The notes below the pieces were generated by a model. The model saw only the letters and a list, made by a program, of their open reading frames with translations, ran no database searches and was not told where the DNA came from. From Erythrobacter aureus (GTDB taxonomy: Bacteria; Pseudomonadota; Alphaproteobacteria; Sphingomonadales; Sphingomonadaceae): a stretch of 64,000 nucleotides of DNA. How positions within the stretch are numbered: position 1 is the stretch's first letter; each line of letters begins with the position of its first letter. Location of the stretch: assembly GCF_003355455.1 (NCBI RefSeq), contig NZ_CP031357.1, positions 846,501 through 910,500 of the forward strand, in the 5' to 3' direction. A program made the position numbers and the translations under genes. Shown in pieces: positions 47,273-55,322 of the stretch.

Positions 47273-47874
47273 TCGGTAACCTCTACTTCTATCGTTTCGC
47301 CATTGTTACCGGGAAATTCCCGGAACAGCGCGGAGGCGACCGTCTGAGCGTTCGCCGATCCGCGTGCAAGGGGTGAATTTTCGGGCGGCTGGAAATCGGC
47401 GCGGCCTTCCCAGATGCTCTGGCCGCTGGCCTTGTCGCGAATGGTCACGGCAAGCTCCGTGCCGAGACGATCCTTCGGCCCGCCGCCCAGATTGATGCCA
47501 ATGCCCACACCGACGCCCGAGCCGTAACTGCCGGTCGATCCGCCGACCCCGACGCTGACCGGGCTGCGTCTGCCACCGCTGCCGATGACATATCTCTCAA
47601 GCGAGATCTGGGCGATCTGGCCCGCGTTGCCCCGGTCGCTTTCGACATAGCCTAGGCGACGCAATTCGTCGGCGACCGCTGCCTTGTAGGGCGCCAGCGC
47701 AAGACTGTCTTCTTGAACACCCGCAGCGGTTTCAACGAAGATGCGTCCTTGGCCCAGCTGTGCCATGCGGTCGGGTGCGACGAAGCGGGTCACTTCGACA
47801 GGGCCGGGCGGAGTGGCGCATCCGGCAAGCGTCAATGCGGCGGAGATGCCCAGGGCGAGGGGAAGCGGTTTCAT
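47269..47874 (-). CDS. DUF4136 lipoprotein
   Basis: A 201-residue protein with a lipoprotein signal (lipobox LAGC). The conserved region has VADELRRLGY, a glycine- and serine-rich loop (GGSTGSYGSGVGVGIGIN) and LAVTIRDKASGQSIWEGRADF, a pattern typical of DUF4136 outer-membrane lipoproteins of unknown function. It is cotranscribed and translationally coupled with the cytosolic M14 peptidase, an unexpected mix of compartments. Confidence 0.85.
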   Translation of the reverse strand: MKPLPLALGISAALTLAGCATPPGPVEVTRFVAPDRMAQLGQGRIFVETAAGVQEDSLALAPYKAAVADELRRLGYVESDRGNAGQIAQISLERYVIGSGGRRSPVSVGVGGSTGSYGSGVGVGIGINLGGGPKDRLGTELAVTIRDKASGQSIWEGRADFQPPENSPLARGSANAQTVASALFREFPGNNGETIEVEVTE

Positions 47875-47982
47875 GGTCGGCGATCCTTCTTGCGTTTCGA
47901 GGTCCGATTACCTGTCCTGACAACGCATGGGCAGGCAATTCCGCACCGGAAAGCGTCTCCACGCGCGTTAGGGCGTTGCCGT

Positions 47983-47994
47983 TACCAATTGGTA
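47983..47994. promoter_or_regulatory. Perfect 12-base palindrome upstream of galE
   Basis: TACCAATTGGTA reads the same on both strands and ends 17 bases before the galE ATG. A perfect palindrome in the leader could be an operator for a dimeric regulator, but only one copy with this full sequence was noticed. Confidence 0.4.
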
Positions 47995-48011
47995 TGTTAG
48001 GTGCGCAGACC

Positions 48012-49022
48012 ATGAGCGAAACGAGCAAAGTGCCCGTGCTGGTCACCGGCGGGGCAGGGTATATCGGCAGCCATGCGGTGCTCGCCCTGCGCGATGCAGG
48101 CTGGCCGGTGGCCGTGATCGACAATCTCTCTACCGGGTTCGCCTTCGCCGTGCCCGACGATGTCCCGCTCTATGAAGGGGATATTTCCGACATCATCCTG
48201 CTCGAACAGATCTTCGCGGAGCAGGGGATCAAGGCGATCATGCATTTCGCAGGGTCGATCGTCGTGCCCGAATCGGTCGAGAACCCGCTGAAATATTACG
48301 ACAACAACACGGTGAGGAGCCGCGCGCTGATCGAGGCGGCGGTCGCCGGCGGAGTCGAGCATTTCATCTTCAGCTCGACCGCCGCGACTTACGGTACGCC
48401 GGAAACATCTCCGGTGTCGGAAGACAGCCCCAAGCGCCCGATCAATCCCTATGGCTGGTCGAAGCTGATGACCGAGCAGATGCTGGCCGATGCCAGCGCT
48501 GCGCATGGGTTCAATTTCTGTGCGCTCAGATATTTCAATGTCGCGGGTGCCGATCCGCAGGCCCGGACCGGCCAGTCCACTGCCGGAGCCACGCATCTGA
48601 TCAAGGTCGCCTGCGAAGCGGCCACGGGCAAGCGCGACAGCGTGGCTGTGTTCGGCACCGATTACGACACGCCAGATGGCACCGGCGTGCGCGACTACAT
48701 CCATGTCAGCGATCTGGCGAATGCGCACCTGCTTGCGCTCGAAGCGCTGATCGAACAGCCCGGTCGCTCGCTGACAATGAATTGCGGCTATGGACGCGGC
48801 TTCTCGGTGCTCGAAGTGCTCGACGCGGTGGACCGGGTGACCAACCAGACGATCGCCCGCCGGATGGAGCCACGCCGGGCGGGTGACCCGGCAGAGCTCG
48901 TTTCCGACCCTTTGCGGATTCGCGAAACGCTGCCGTGGCAGCCCAAACATGCCGATCTCGGCGATATCATCGCGCATGCATTGCAATGGGAGCGGAAGCT
49001 GTCCGAATTGCGTGGCGAGTGA
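48012..49022 (+). CDS. galE: UDP-glucose 4-epimerase
   Basis: A 336-residue extended short-chain dehydrogenase. The start at 48012 gives MSETSKVPVLVTGGAGYIGS with the NAD-binding GxxGxxG. The catalytic tyrosine and lysine are in NPYGWSKL, with the serine of FSSTAATYG upstream. It interconverts UDP-glucose and UDP-galactose for surface polysaccharide precursors. It is divergent from the DUF4136 lipoprotein (137 bases) and just upstream of the tol operon on the same strand. Confidence 0.96.
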   Translation: MSETSKVPVLVTGGAGYIGSHAVLALRDAGWPVAVIDNLSTGFAFAVPDDVPLYEGDISDIILLEQIFAEQGIKAIMHFAGSIVVPESVENPLKYYDNNTVRSRALIEAAVAGGVEHFIFSSTAATYGTPETSPVSEDSPKRPINPYGWSKLMTEQMLADASAAHGFNFCALRYFNVAGADPQARTGQSTAGATHLIKVACEAATGKRDSVAVFGTDYDTPDGTGVRDYIHVSDLANAHLLALEALIEQPGRSLTMNCGYGRGFSVLEVLDAVDRVTNQTIARRMEPRRAGDPAELVSDPLRIRETLPWQPKHADLGDIIAHALQWERKLSELRGE

Positions 49023-49110
49023 CGCAGCGCCGGTTGGTCGCTCGAAAACGGCGGTTCGTCGTTCTACATTGCCGCCGGACTCGCGGCTCGTCTAAAGGGC
49101 GCGCTTGCCT

Positions 49111-49575
49111 ATGACCTTGCCCTCCTTCCCCGATGGAACGCTCGATGGTGACCGGCACCTGTACGCTGTGCGGGTCTATTACGAGGATACCGACCTGTCC
49201 GGCATCACCTATCACGCCAATTACCTGCGCTGGTTCGAACGCGCGCGGAGCGATTTGCTGCGCTTGCTGGGCATCGATCAGCGCGCGGCGATAGAGGCGG
49301 GCGGCGGCGCCTATGCGGTCTCCGAGATCAATCTCAAATATCTGCGCCCTGCGCGGCTCGACGATGATGTGCTGATCGAGACGCGCTGCACCGAGATGCG
49401 CGCCGCCTCCTGCCGGATGCACCATCTTGCGTTCAGGTTGGCAGGTGAAGAGCGCGAATTACTTGCCGAGGCACATTTGCGCGTCGGCTTCGTTTCACCC
49501 GAAGGCAGGCCCAAGCGCCAGCCGAAGGAATGGCGCGCGGCCTTCGCGCGGTTTGTCGGGCAAGGGGATTCATGA
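49111..49575 (+). CDS. ybgC: Tol-Pal system-associated acyl-CoA thioesterase
   Basis: A 154-residue hot-dog thioesterase. The ATG at 49111 follows an in-frame TTG six bases earlier that is less likely. The catalytic aspartate lies in VYYEDTDLSGITYHANYLRW, the family signature. YbgC hydrolyses short acyl-CoA or acyl-ACP and is nearly always the first gene of tol operons. Its TGA overlaps the tolQ ATG. Confidence 0.95.
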   Translation: MTLPSFPDGTLDGDRHLYAVRVYYEDTDLSGITYHANYLRWFERARSDLLRLLGIDQRAAIEAGGGAYAVSEINLKYLRPARLDDDVLIETRCTEMRAASCRMHHLAFRLAGEERELLAEAHLRVGFVSPEGRPKRQPKEWRAAFARFVGQGDS

Positions 49576-50270
49576 GTTCGCTATCACTTCTCGCCGCCGG
49601 GGCACCGACCCGGCTCGATCCGATCCAGCTTTTCCTCGACGCCGATATCGTCGTCCAGCTCGTCATGGCCGGGCTGCTCGTCGCCAGCATCTGGGTTTGG
49701 ATGATCATCGTCAGTTTCAGCCTGCGGATGAAGAAGCTGCGCAGCCGGACGATCGAATACGAGAACGAGTTCTGGCAGGCGGAAAATTTCGACCGTTTCA
49801 CTTCCGAGCGCGGCAATAGAGACATCCCCGCCGCACGTGTGGCGCAAGCGGCGGTGGCCGAATATCGCCGCTCGACCAAGACCACCGTCCGAGACCCGGA
49901 GGCGCTGCGCGGCCGGATTGCGGTGGCCATGGACAGCCAGATCGCGCTCGAAGCCGACGATATCGCCGAGCGGCTGAACTTCCTCGCCACGGTCGGCTCG
50001 GTTGCCCCATTTGTGGGGCTGTTCGGAACCGTCTGGGGCATTATGAACAGCTTCTTCCAGATCGGCGCGCAGGAAAGCTCCTCGCTTGCGGTCGTCGCCC
50101 CCGGGATTTCCGAAGCGCTGTTCGCGACTGCCATCGGCCTGTTCGCGGCCATCCCGGCGGTGATCGCCTACAACCGCTTCAGCCACCGGGTCGACCGCTA
50201 CGAAGCGCGGCTGCAGCGTTTCGCCGACAAGCTCAACGCGACCTTCAGCCGCCAGCTCGAGGCGCGCTAA
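49572..50270 (+). CDS. tolQ: Tol-Pal system protein TolQ
   Basis: A 232-residue MotA/TolQ/ExbB proton-channel protein. Three membrane helices: one near residues 25-45 (LVMAGLLVASIWVWMIIV) and two near 130-200 (VGSVAPFVGLFGTVWGIM and GISEALFATAIGLFAAIPAVIAYN). TolQ and TolR energise TolA with the proton gradient to support outer-membrane constriction. Starts are coupled on both sides (ATGA with ybgC, TAATG with tolR). Confidence 0.97.
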   Translation: MSSLSLLAAGAPTRLDPIQLFLDADIVVQLVMAGLLVASIWVWMIIVSFSLRMKKLRSRTIEYENEFWQAENFDRFTSERGNRDIPAARVAQAAVAEYRRSTKTTVRDPEALRGRIAVAMDSQIALEADDIAERLNFLATVGSVAPFVGLFGTVWGIMNSFFQIGAQESSSLAVVAPGISEALFATAIGLFAAIPAVIAYNRFSHRVDRYEARLQRFADKLNATFSRQLEAR

Positions 50271-50737
50271 TGGCGATGGGGCTTGCCTCTTCGCGGGGAA
50301 CACGACGCGGGCGTCGTCGTCCGATGAGCGAGATCAACGTCACGCCCCTTGTCGACGTGATGCTCGTGCTGCTGATCATCTTCATGGTCACCGCCCCGCT
50401 GCTGACCGCCGGGGTGCCGATCGATCTGCCCGACAGCCGGGCAGCGCAACTGCCCGATGAACAGCAGCAGGTGACGATCAGCATCGACCGCGCCGGCTAT
50501 GTCTACATCGACGATGTGGAGGTGCCCGTCGGCGGTCTGCCACAGGCGCTCGAAAGCCTGCCGCGGAGCGGAGGCGAGGGGCCGGACATCACGCTGCGGG
50601 CCGACAAGGCGCTCGACTATGGCCGAGTCATGGCGGTGATGGGCGAACTCAATCGCGCAGGCCTCAACCGCATTTCACTGATTACCAACAGCGCCGCACC
50701 GGCACCGCTCAACGCCGGTTCATCGGAAGAGGAATAG
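50270..50737 (+). CDS. tolR: Tol-Pal system protein TolR
   Basis: A 155-residue ExbD/TolR protein. One membrane helix (LVDVMLVLLIIFMVTAPLL) carries the essential aspartate of the VDVML motif. The periplasmic domain includes LRADKALDYGRVMAVMGEL. It forms the stator with TolQ. The ATG shares one base with the tolQ stop. Confidence 0.97.
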   Translation: MAMGLASSRGTRRGRRRPMSEINVTPLVDVMLVLLIIFMVTAPLLTAGVPIDLPDSRAAQLPDEQQQVTISIDRAGYVYIDDVEVPVGGLPQALESLPRSGGEGPDITLRADKALDYGRVMAVMGELNRAGLNRISLITNSAAPAPLNAGSSEEE

Positions 50738-50747
50738 CCTCGGCGTC

Positions 50748-51551
50748 ATGGAGAGAACGGGCATCAGGGCAGAGGAGCGGACCGGACTGATCGTCGCGGT
50801 CGTGCTGCATCTTGCACTGTTCGGCCTGCTGGTCGTGCAGGGGCTGTTCCCGGCCCCGGTGATCGATCCGCCGCAACGCATGACCGTCAGCCTCGCCGAA
50901 GATGTCGGGCTCGCCGCGACCGCGCCCGATCCGGTCGCCGAAAGCCGCGCCTCGACCGCCCCGACCATGGATCTCAACCCGGCCCCAGCGCCCGAGCAGG
51001 AAGCGCCGACCCCGCCGCAGGTCGAGCGTCCCGCGCCGCAAGTCCAGTCTCCGGTGCCCGCACCCAATTCGGCCGCCGACACCCGGCCGCGCCGCCGCCC
51101 CGAGTCCCCGCGCACGCAAAGCCAGCCGCAGAGCAGCCAGCGCGGCGGCGGCTCGCGCCTGGGAGACAATTTCCTCGACGGTGCCGGCGACAGCACCCGT
51201 ACCAACGAAACGCGTATCCCGGCCGCGCGGATCGGCAACAGCGCCAAGGCGTCGCTCTTCCAGGCAGTCGCTCGGCAATTGCGCCCGCACTGGCAGCCGC
51301 CGAGCGGCCCCGAGGTCGAGAAGATCGTTACCAAAGTCCGCTTCCGCCTCAATCCCGACGGCACGCTCGCCGGGGCGCCAAGCGTTGCGGGGCAGCGCGG
51401 CGTGAACGCCACCAACCGCGCGCAAGCCGGACGCCATGGCGAACAGGCTATCCGTGCGGTACAACTGGCCGCCCCCTTCGACCTGCCCGACGAATATTAC
51501 GAGGCATGGAAACTCATCACCGTGGATTTCGACTGGAGATTGGCCCAGTGA
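50748..51551 (+). CDS. tolA: Cell envelope protein TolA
   Basis: A 267-residue TonB-like periplasm-spanning protein. A single N-terminal helix (LIVAVVLHLALFGLLVVQG) is followed by a long proline- and glutamine-rich linker (about residues 60-150) in place of the alanine-lysine helix of E. coli TolA. The C-terminal TolA/TonB domain has ARQLRPHWQPPSGPEVEKIV. It carries force from TolQR to TolB and Pal. The stop overlaps the tolB GTG. Confidence 0.9.
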   Translation: MERTGIRAEERTGLIVAVVLHLALFGLLVVQGLFPAPVIDPPQRMTVSLAEDVGLAATAPDPVAESRASTAPTMDLNPAPAPEQEAPTPPQVERPAPQVQSPVPAPNSAADTRPRRRPESPRTQSQPQSSQRGGGSRLGDNFLDGAGDSTRTNETRIPAARIGNSAKASLFQAVARQLRPHWQPPSGPEVEKIVTKVRFRLNPDGTLAGAPSVAGQRGVNATNRAQAGRHGEQAIRAVQLAAPFDLPDEYYEAWKLITVDFDWRLAQ

Positions 51552-52930
51552 AGTATGTTCTGATTGCCGCCGCGGCCTTCGTCGCTGCCCCCCTTGCCGC
51601 CCAGAACCAGGATCTCGGCCAGCCCATCCCGGAGGGTGGAGAAGTCGAGACGATCGAAGAGAGCGAGGGTCTCTCGGGCTCGGTCAGCTTCGAAGGCAAT
51701 CTCGACGATCTCGGCATTGCCATTCCGGGCTTCGCGACCGATCGCGATGTGGCGACGCCCGCGAGTTCATCGGGCACCGCGGCGCTGGGCAAGGAACTGG
51801 CGCGGGTCATCACGGCCGATTTACGCAATAACGGCCTGTTCAAGCCGACCGGTCCCGATGCGCTGCCGCAACCCTCCTTCGGCGAAATCACTTCACCCAA
51901 TTGGCCGATCTGGTCCAACCGCGGCGCGGAAATGCTGGTCCATGGCTATGTTCGTGGCCGCGGCGACGACCGCCTGACTGTGGGCTGCTATCTCTACGAC
52001 ATGGCCTTGCAGCAAGAATTGGTGCGCGAGGGCTGGGTCGTGCCGCCTGCCGACTGGCGGCGGGCCGCTCATAAATGCGCCGACCTTATCTATTCGCGCC
52101 TGACCGGCGAGAGCCCGTTCTTCGACAGCCGTATCGCCTATATCGCCGAGACGGGTCCGAAGGATAACCGGTCCAAGCGTCTTGCGATCATGGACAGCGA
52201 TGGGGCCAATCACCGCTTCATCACCACGGGCCGTTCGACTGCGCTGACCCCGCGCTATTCGCCCGATTACAAGAAGCTGTCCTACTTGAGCTATGTCGAC
52301 GGCAATCCGCGTATCTATGTTTATGACATCGGTACGGGGCGTCAGACGCTGGTGACGCAAAGCGCCAATCCGACCTTCGCGCCGCGCTGGAGCCCGGATG
52401 GGCGCTGGCTGCTCTATTCGATGGCGGTCAACGGCAATACCGACATCTACCGCGTCTCTTCCAGCGGGGGAGAGCCGGTTCGGCTGACCAATACACCAGG
52501 GATCGACATTGGCGGGTCCTACTCGCCTGACGGTGGCCGCATTGTCTTTGAAAGCGACCGGTCGGGTGCGCAGCAATGTTATGTGATGAATGCCGATGGT
52601 TCGGACCAGCGCCGCATAAGCTTTTCAGGCGGGCGCTGCGCCACACCCGAATGGAGCCCGCGCGGCGACCAGATTGCCTTCACCAACGCCAGTTCCTTCA
52701 ACATTTCGGTGATGACGCCCTCGGGTGGCAGCGTACGGACGCTGACCAGTGGCTGGCAGGACGAAGCGCCGACCTGGGCGCCCAATGGGCGCATCATCCA
52801 GTTTTTCCGTACCGAACGCAACAGCGGCAAGACCTCGCTTTGGCAGGTCGATCTCACGGGCGACAATCTGCGCCGTCTGCCGACGCCGGTCGATGCGTCC
52901 GACCCCGCCTGGGGACCGATTTTGCCGTAA
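51548..52930 (+). CDS. tolB: Tol-Pal system beta-propeller protein TolB
   Basis: A 460-residue periplasmic protein. A GTG start overlapping the tolA stop (GTGA) opens a short signal peptide (VKYVLIAAAAFVAAPLAAQ). The N-terminal domain (about 45-170) precedes a six-bladed propeller with repeats such as YSPDYKKLSYLSY, WSPDGRWLLYSM and YSPDGGRIVFESD. TolB binds Pal and is displaced by TolA. Confidence 0.97.
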   Translation: MKYVLIAAAAFVAAPLAAQNQDLGQPIPEGGEVETIEESEGLSGSVSFEGNLDDLGIAIPGFATDRDVATPASSSGTAALGKELARVITADLRNNGLFKPTGPDALPQPSFGEITSPNWPIWSNRGAEMLVHGYVRGRGDDRLTVGCYLYDMALQQELVREGWVVPPADWRRAAHKCADLIYSRLTGESPFFDSRIAYIAETGPKDNRSKRLAIMDSDGANHRFITTGRSTALTPRYSPDYKKLSYLSYVDGNPRIYVYDIGTGRQTLVTQSANPTFAPRWSPDGRWLLYSMAVNGNTDIYRVSSSGGEPVRLTNTPGIDIGGSYSPDGGRIVFESDRSGAQQCYVMNADGSDQRRISFSGGRCATPEWSPRGDQIAFTNASSFNISVMTPSGGSVRTLTSGWQDEAPTWAPNGRIIQFFRTERNSGKTSLWQVDLTGDNLRRLPTPVDASDPAWGPILP

Positions 52931-53003
52931 CTGCATTGCATTGAACAGGGGACGAATTCGGGGGGCAAACCGATCATCCAAGCTGTTTAAAAGGGGACAG
53001 CCT

Positions 53004-53513
53004 ATGAATACTCGTGCTGCTACCGGCCTGATGCTTGCATCGACCATCGCTCTTGCCGCCTGCCAGAAAAAGGCACCCGAGGAGCTACCGCCTCCGCCGG
53101 TCGAAACGGCAACGCCGACTCCCACCGCGCCCACTGGCCCGTCAGCCGGTTCTCAGGCGCATTTCGTCGATGCCGTGGGCCAGGCGAATACGGTGGTTTA
53201 CTTCGATACCGATCGCTTTAACATCGATACCGAAGACCAGACGAAGCTGCAGCGCCAGGCGCAGTATTTCAGTCAGTATCCGCAGGTCAGCTTCACCATC
53301 GAAGGCCATGCCGACGAGCGCGGCACGCGCGATTACAACCTGGCCCTGGGCGAGCGACGTGCCAATGCGGCGAAAAACTATCTCGTGTCGATCGGCATTC
53401 CCGCCAACCGCATCCGCACGGTAAGCTACGGAAAGGAACGTCCGGTTGCGCTGGGGTCGAACGAGGCCGCCTGGGCACAAAACCGCCGCGCGGCAACCGT
53501 CACCATCAACTGA
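53004..53513 (+). CDS. pal: Peptidoglycan-associated lipoprotein Pal
   Basis: A 169-residue OmpA-like lipoprotein. The start at 53004 opens a lipoprotein signal (lipobox LAAC), followed by a proline- and threonine-rich linker. The OmpA_C domain has YFDTDRFNIDTEDQTKLQ, EGHADERGTRDYNLALGERRA and SYGKERPVA; its conserved aspartate and arginine bind diaminopimelate in peptidoglycan. It ends the tol operon: cpoB (ybgF) does not follow, and a terminator comes directly after. Confidence 0.97.
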   Translation: MNTRAATGLMLASTIALAACQKKAPEELPPPPVETATPTPTAPTGPSAGSQAHFVDAVGQANTVVYFDTDRFNIDTEDQTKLQRQAQYFSQYPQVSFTIEGHADERGTRDYNLALGERRANAAKNYLVSIGIPANRIRTVSYGKERPVALGSNEAAWAQNRRAATVTIN

Positions 53514-53524
53514 TCACGCGAAAA

Positions 53525-53553
53525 GGGCTCCCCTGCAAAGTGGGGAGCCCTTT
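53525..53553 (+). terminator. Rho-independent terminator of the tol-pal operon
   Basis: Arms GGGCTCCCC (53525-53533) and GGGGAGCCC (53542-53550) with an eight-base loop and three T following. A run of four A on the other side gives partial bidirectionality. Confidence 0.88.
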
Positions 53554-53579
53554 CTGGCTGCCATTGAGGCGAGCCTTGC

Positions 53580-53729
53580 CTATCGGGTCGCAGCGAAGGT
53601 TGCTGCGGGAGCAATACCTGCCAGCCGATCGGTGGACCCTATCGAGAAATGGCCGAGACCGCTGGCCATGGCAAAGGCGGCCATTGCGAAGATCGCGGCG
53701 GTGGCGGATAGGGCTAGCTGTCTGCTCAC
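53580..53729 (-). CDS. Possible small secreted peptide, 49 aa
   Basis: A 50-codon minus-strand frame from GTG 53729 to TAG 53580. The peptide begins with a signal-like stretch (SRQLALSATAAIFAMAAFAMA) and a short polar tail ending AATFAATR. GAGAGA lies upstream of the start. Its only support is composition and a weak ribosome binding site; the rest of the 53514-53884 gap shows an AT-rich stretch near 53760-53815 and nothing else recognisable. Confidence 0.35.
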   Translation of the reverse strand: MSRQLALSATAAIFAMAAFAMASGLGHFSIGSTDRLAGIAPAATFAATR

Positions 53730-53884
53730 GGTGTTTCTCTCATTTGGGATCGCTACGATTTACATATGAAGATTTCATTGCATTGCAACATTTCATTTTG
53801 CAACCTATCTTCGTGCGCTTGCACCTTTCGTCAGGCCGCCTAGATTGACGCGCATGTTTCCCGGCCTCATAAAATCCCGCTCGC

Positions 53885-54418
53885 ATGTCTAAGGCGCGCC
53901 GCTCGAACGATTGGGGCTTTCCCCGCTGGCGCGGTTACGGATCGTCGCGCGAAACTACGACCGTGCGACTATGCGACCGGCACGGCTGCGAGGAACCGGG
54001 CGATTGCCCGGCACCCAAGGCGCCGAACAGTCCCGAACGCTGGATGTTCTGCCAGACGCATGCCGCCGAGTACAATCGCAAGTGGGACTATTTCGAAGGG
54101 CTCGACAAGGCCGAGAAGGAAGCCCGGACCAAGACCGAGCAAAGCCAGAATGCGGGCTATGCCGAAGCGCAGCACTATGGCTGGAGCGGTAGTGGCGACG
54201 GTTCGCGCAGCGCCGATGAAATGCGCGCGCTCGAGGTGCTCGAGCTGGAGGCCGACGTCGAATTCATCGCGATCAAGAAGGCTTGGCGCGATAAGGCCAA
54301 GACCGTCCATCCCGATGTGAAACCCGGCGACAAGGAAGCCGCCGCCGAGTTCCAGAAACTCCAGCTCGCCTACGAAGTGCTCAAGGCTGCCGAAGAGCGG
54401 CGCGAGTGGAAGGGCTAG
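53885..54418 (+). CDS. J-domain protein with a Cys/His-rich N-terminus
   Basis: A 177-residue protein. The C-terminal 65 residues form a J-domain with the HPD triad at 142-144 (TVHPDVKPGD) and helix III FQKLQLAYEVLKAAEE. The N-terminal part carries CDRHGCEEPGDC and WMFCQTHAAEYN, a possible metal-binding knuckle. J-proteins stimulate DnaK; the N-terminus may deliver particular clients. Similar proteins are common in Alphaproteobacteria and their clients are unknown. Its last 38 bases overlap the convergent ATP-grasp gene. Confidence 0.88.
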   Translation: MSKARRSNDWGFPRWRGYGSSRETTTVRLCDRHGCEEPGDCPAPKAPNSPERWMFCQTHAAEYNRKWDYFEGLDKAEKEARTKTEQSQNAGYAEAQHYGWSGSGDGSRSADEMRALEVLELEADVEFIAIKKAWRDKAKTVHPDVKPGDKEAAAEFQKLQLAYEVLKAAEERREWKG

Positions 54419-55322
54419 GGGCAGCCACCGCGCGGTCTGCAAGGCGCGCTGCGATGGCTTGCGCCAGGCGCTGCCCCAAGCCCAGCCCCTGCTGGGGATA
54501 GAGGTACGGCTCGATCGCCTCGGCTTCCATCACTGCCAGGTCTCCCGACGGAAGCCGCGCCATGTCGATCCGGCAGTATAGCAAGTCGGTGAAGGGCAGT
54601 GCCGCCACGACCGCTTCGGCCTTGGCCAGATCCTGCGGGTCGGGCGCATAGTCGCATTCATAGCCGCCATAGAGCGATTGGATACGGTATTCGCCTTCGC
54701 CAGCACGCTTGAGAACGCCATGGCTGAAAGCGCCGTCGACGAAAACGAAGGTATATTCGCCTTCTTCGACGATGCTCGGCAGGAAGGGCTGGACCATGCA
54801 AGCGCGCCCCATCGACCAGCCTTCGTCGGGCAGGTTATCGCGCGAGAAGCTGTACTGACCCAGCCCGCCGGCACCGACTTGGCGCTTCACCACGACGCGG
54901 TCGGTATCGAAGTGTTCCATCGCTGCCTCGATACCGGCCCGGTCAATATCGGTGCGCCAGAGTGTCGGAACGCTCGTTGCACCGCTCTTTTCGAGCTCCT
55001 TCAGATAACGCTTGTCGACATTCCAGCGCACCACCTCGGGCGGATTGCAAACCTGAATGCCGCGCGCCGCGAGGGCTTCGAGCTTGGCGAGAAACGCATC
55101 GGGATGATCCTGGTAGTCCCACGCCGTGCCGAGCAGGATCAGCGCGATTCCATCGAAATCCTCCAGCGGTGCGCGCCAGTCGATTTCGTGCAGCTCCAGT
55201 CCGGCGGTCTCGAAAGCCGGGCGCAGCGCCGCGACCTCCAGATCGTGCTCGAAGGCATCTCCCCGGCGCGGTCCATCGCCTGGGAGCGTATCGGCACAGG
55301 CGAGGAAGCCGATCCGGATCAT
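54381..55322 (-). CDS. ATP-grasp domain protein (RimK/glutathione synthetase-like)
   Basis: A 313-residue protein. The start at 55322 overlaps the stop of the upstream PLP enzyme gene (ATGA). A Rossmann-like N-terminal region (MIRIGFLACADTLPG, ALILLGTAWDYQDHP) is followed by an ATP-grasp fold. Its landmarks are NVDKRYLKELEKSGA, RVVVKRQVGAGGLGQYSF, ACMVQPFLPSIVEEGEYTFVFVDG and the metal-binding CRIDMARLPSGDLAVMEAEAIEP. The acceptor and donor of the amide or thioester bond are unknown. Coupling to a sulfur amino acid enzyme hints at a cysteine- or homocysteine-containing product. Confidence 0.88.
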   Translation of the reverse strand: MIRIGFLACADTLPGDGPRRGDAFEHDLEVAALRPAFETAGLELHEIDWRAPLEDFDGIALILLGTAWDYQDHPDAFLAKLEALAARGIQVCNPPEVVRWNVDKRYLKELEKSGATSVPTLWRTDIDRAGIEAAMEHFDTDRVVVKRQVGAGGLGQYSFSRDNLPDEGWSMGRACMVQPFLPSIVEEGEYTFVFVDGAFSHGVLKRAGEGEYRIQSLYGGYECDYAPDPQDLAKAEAVVAALPFTDLLYCRIDMARLPSGDLAVMEAEAIEPYLYPQQGLGLGQRLAQAIAARLADRAVAAPSPSTRAALRQP

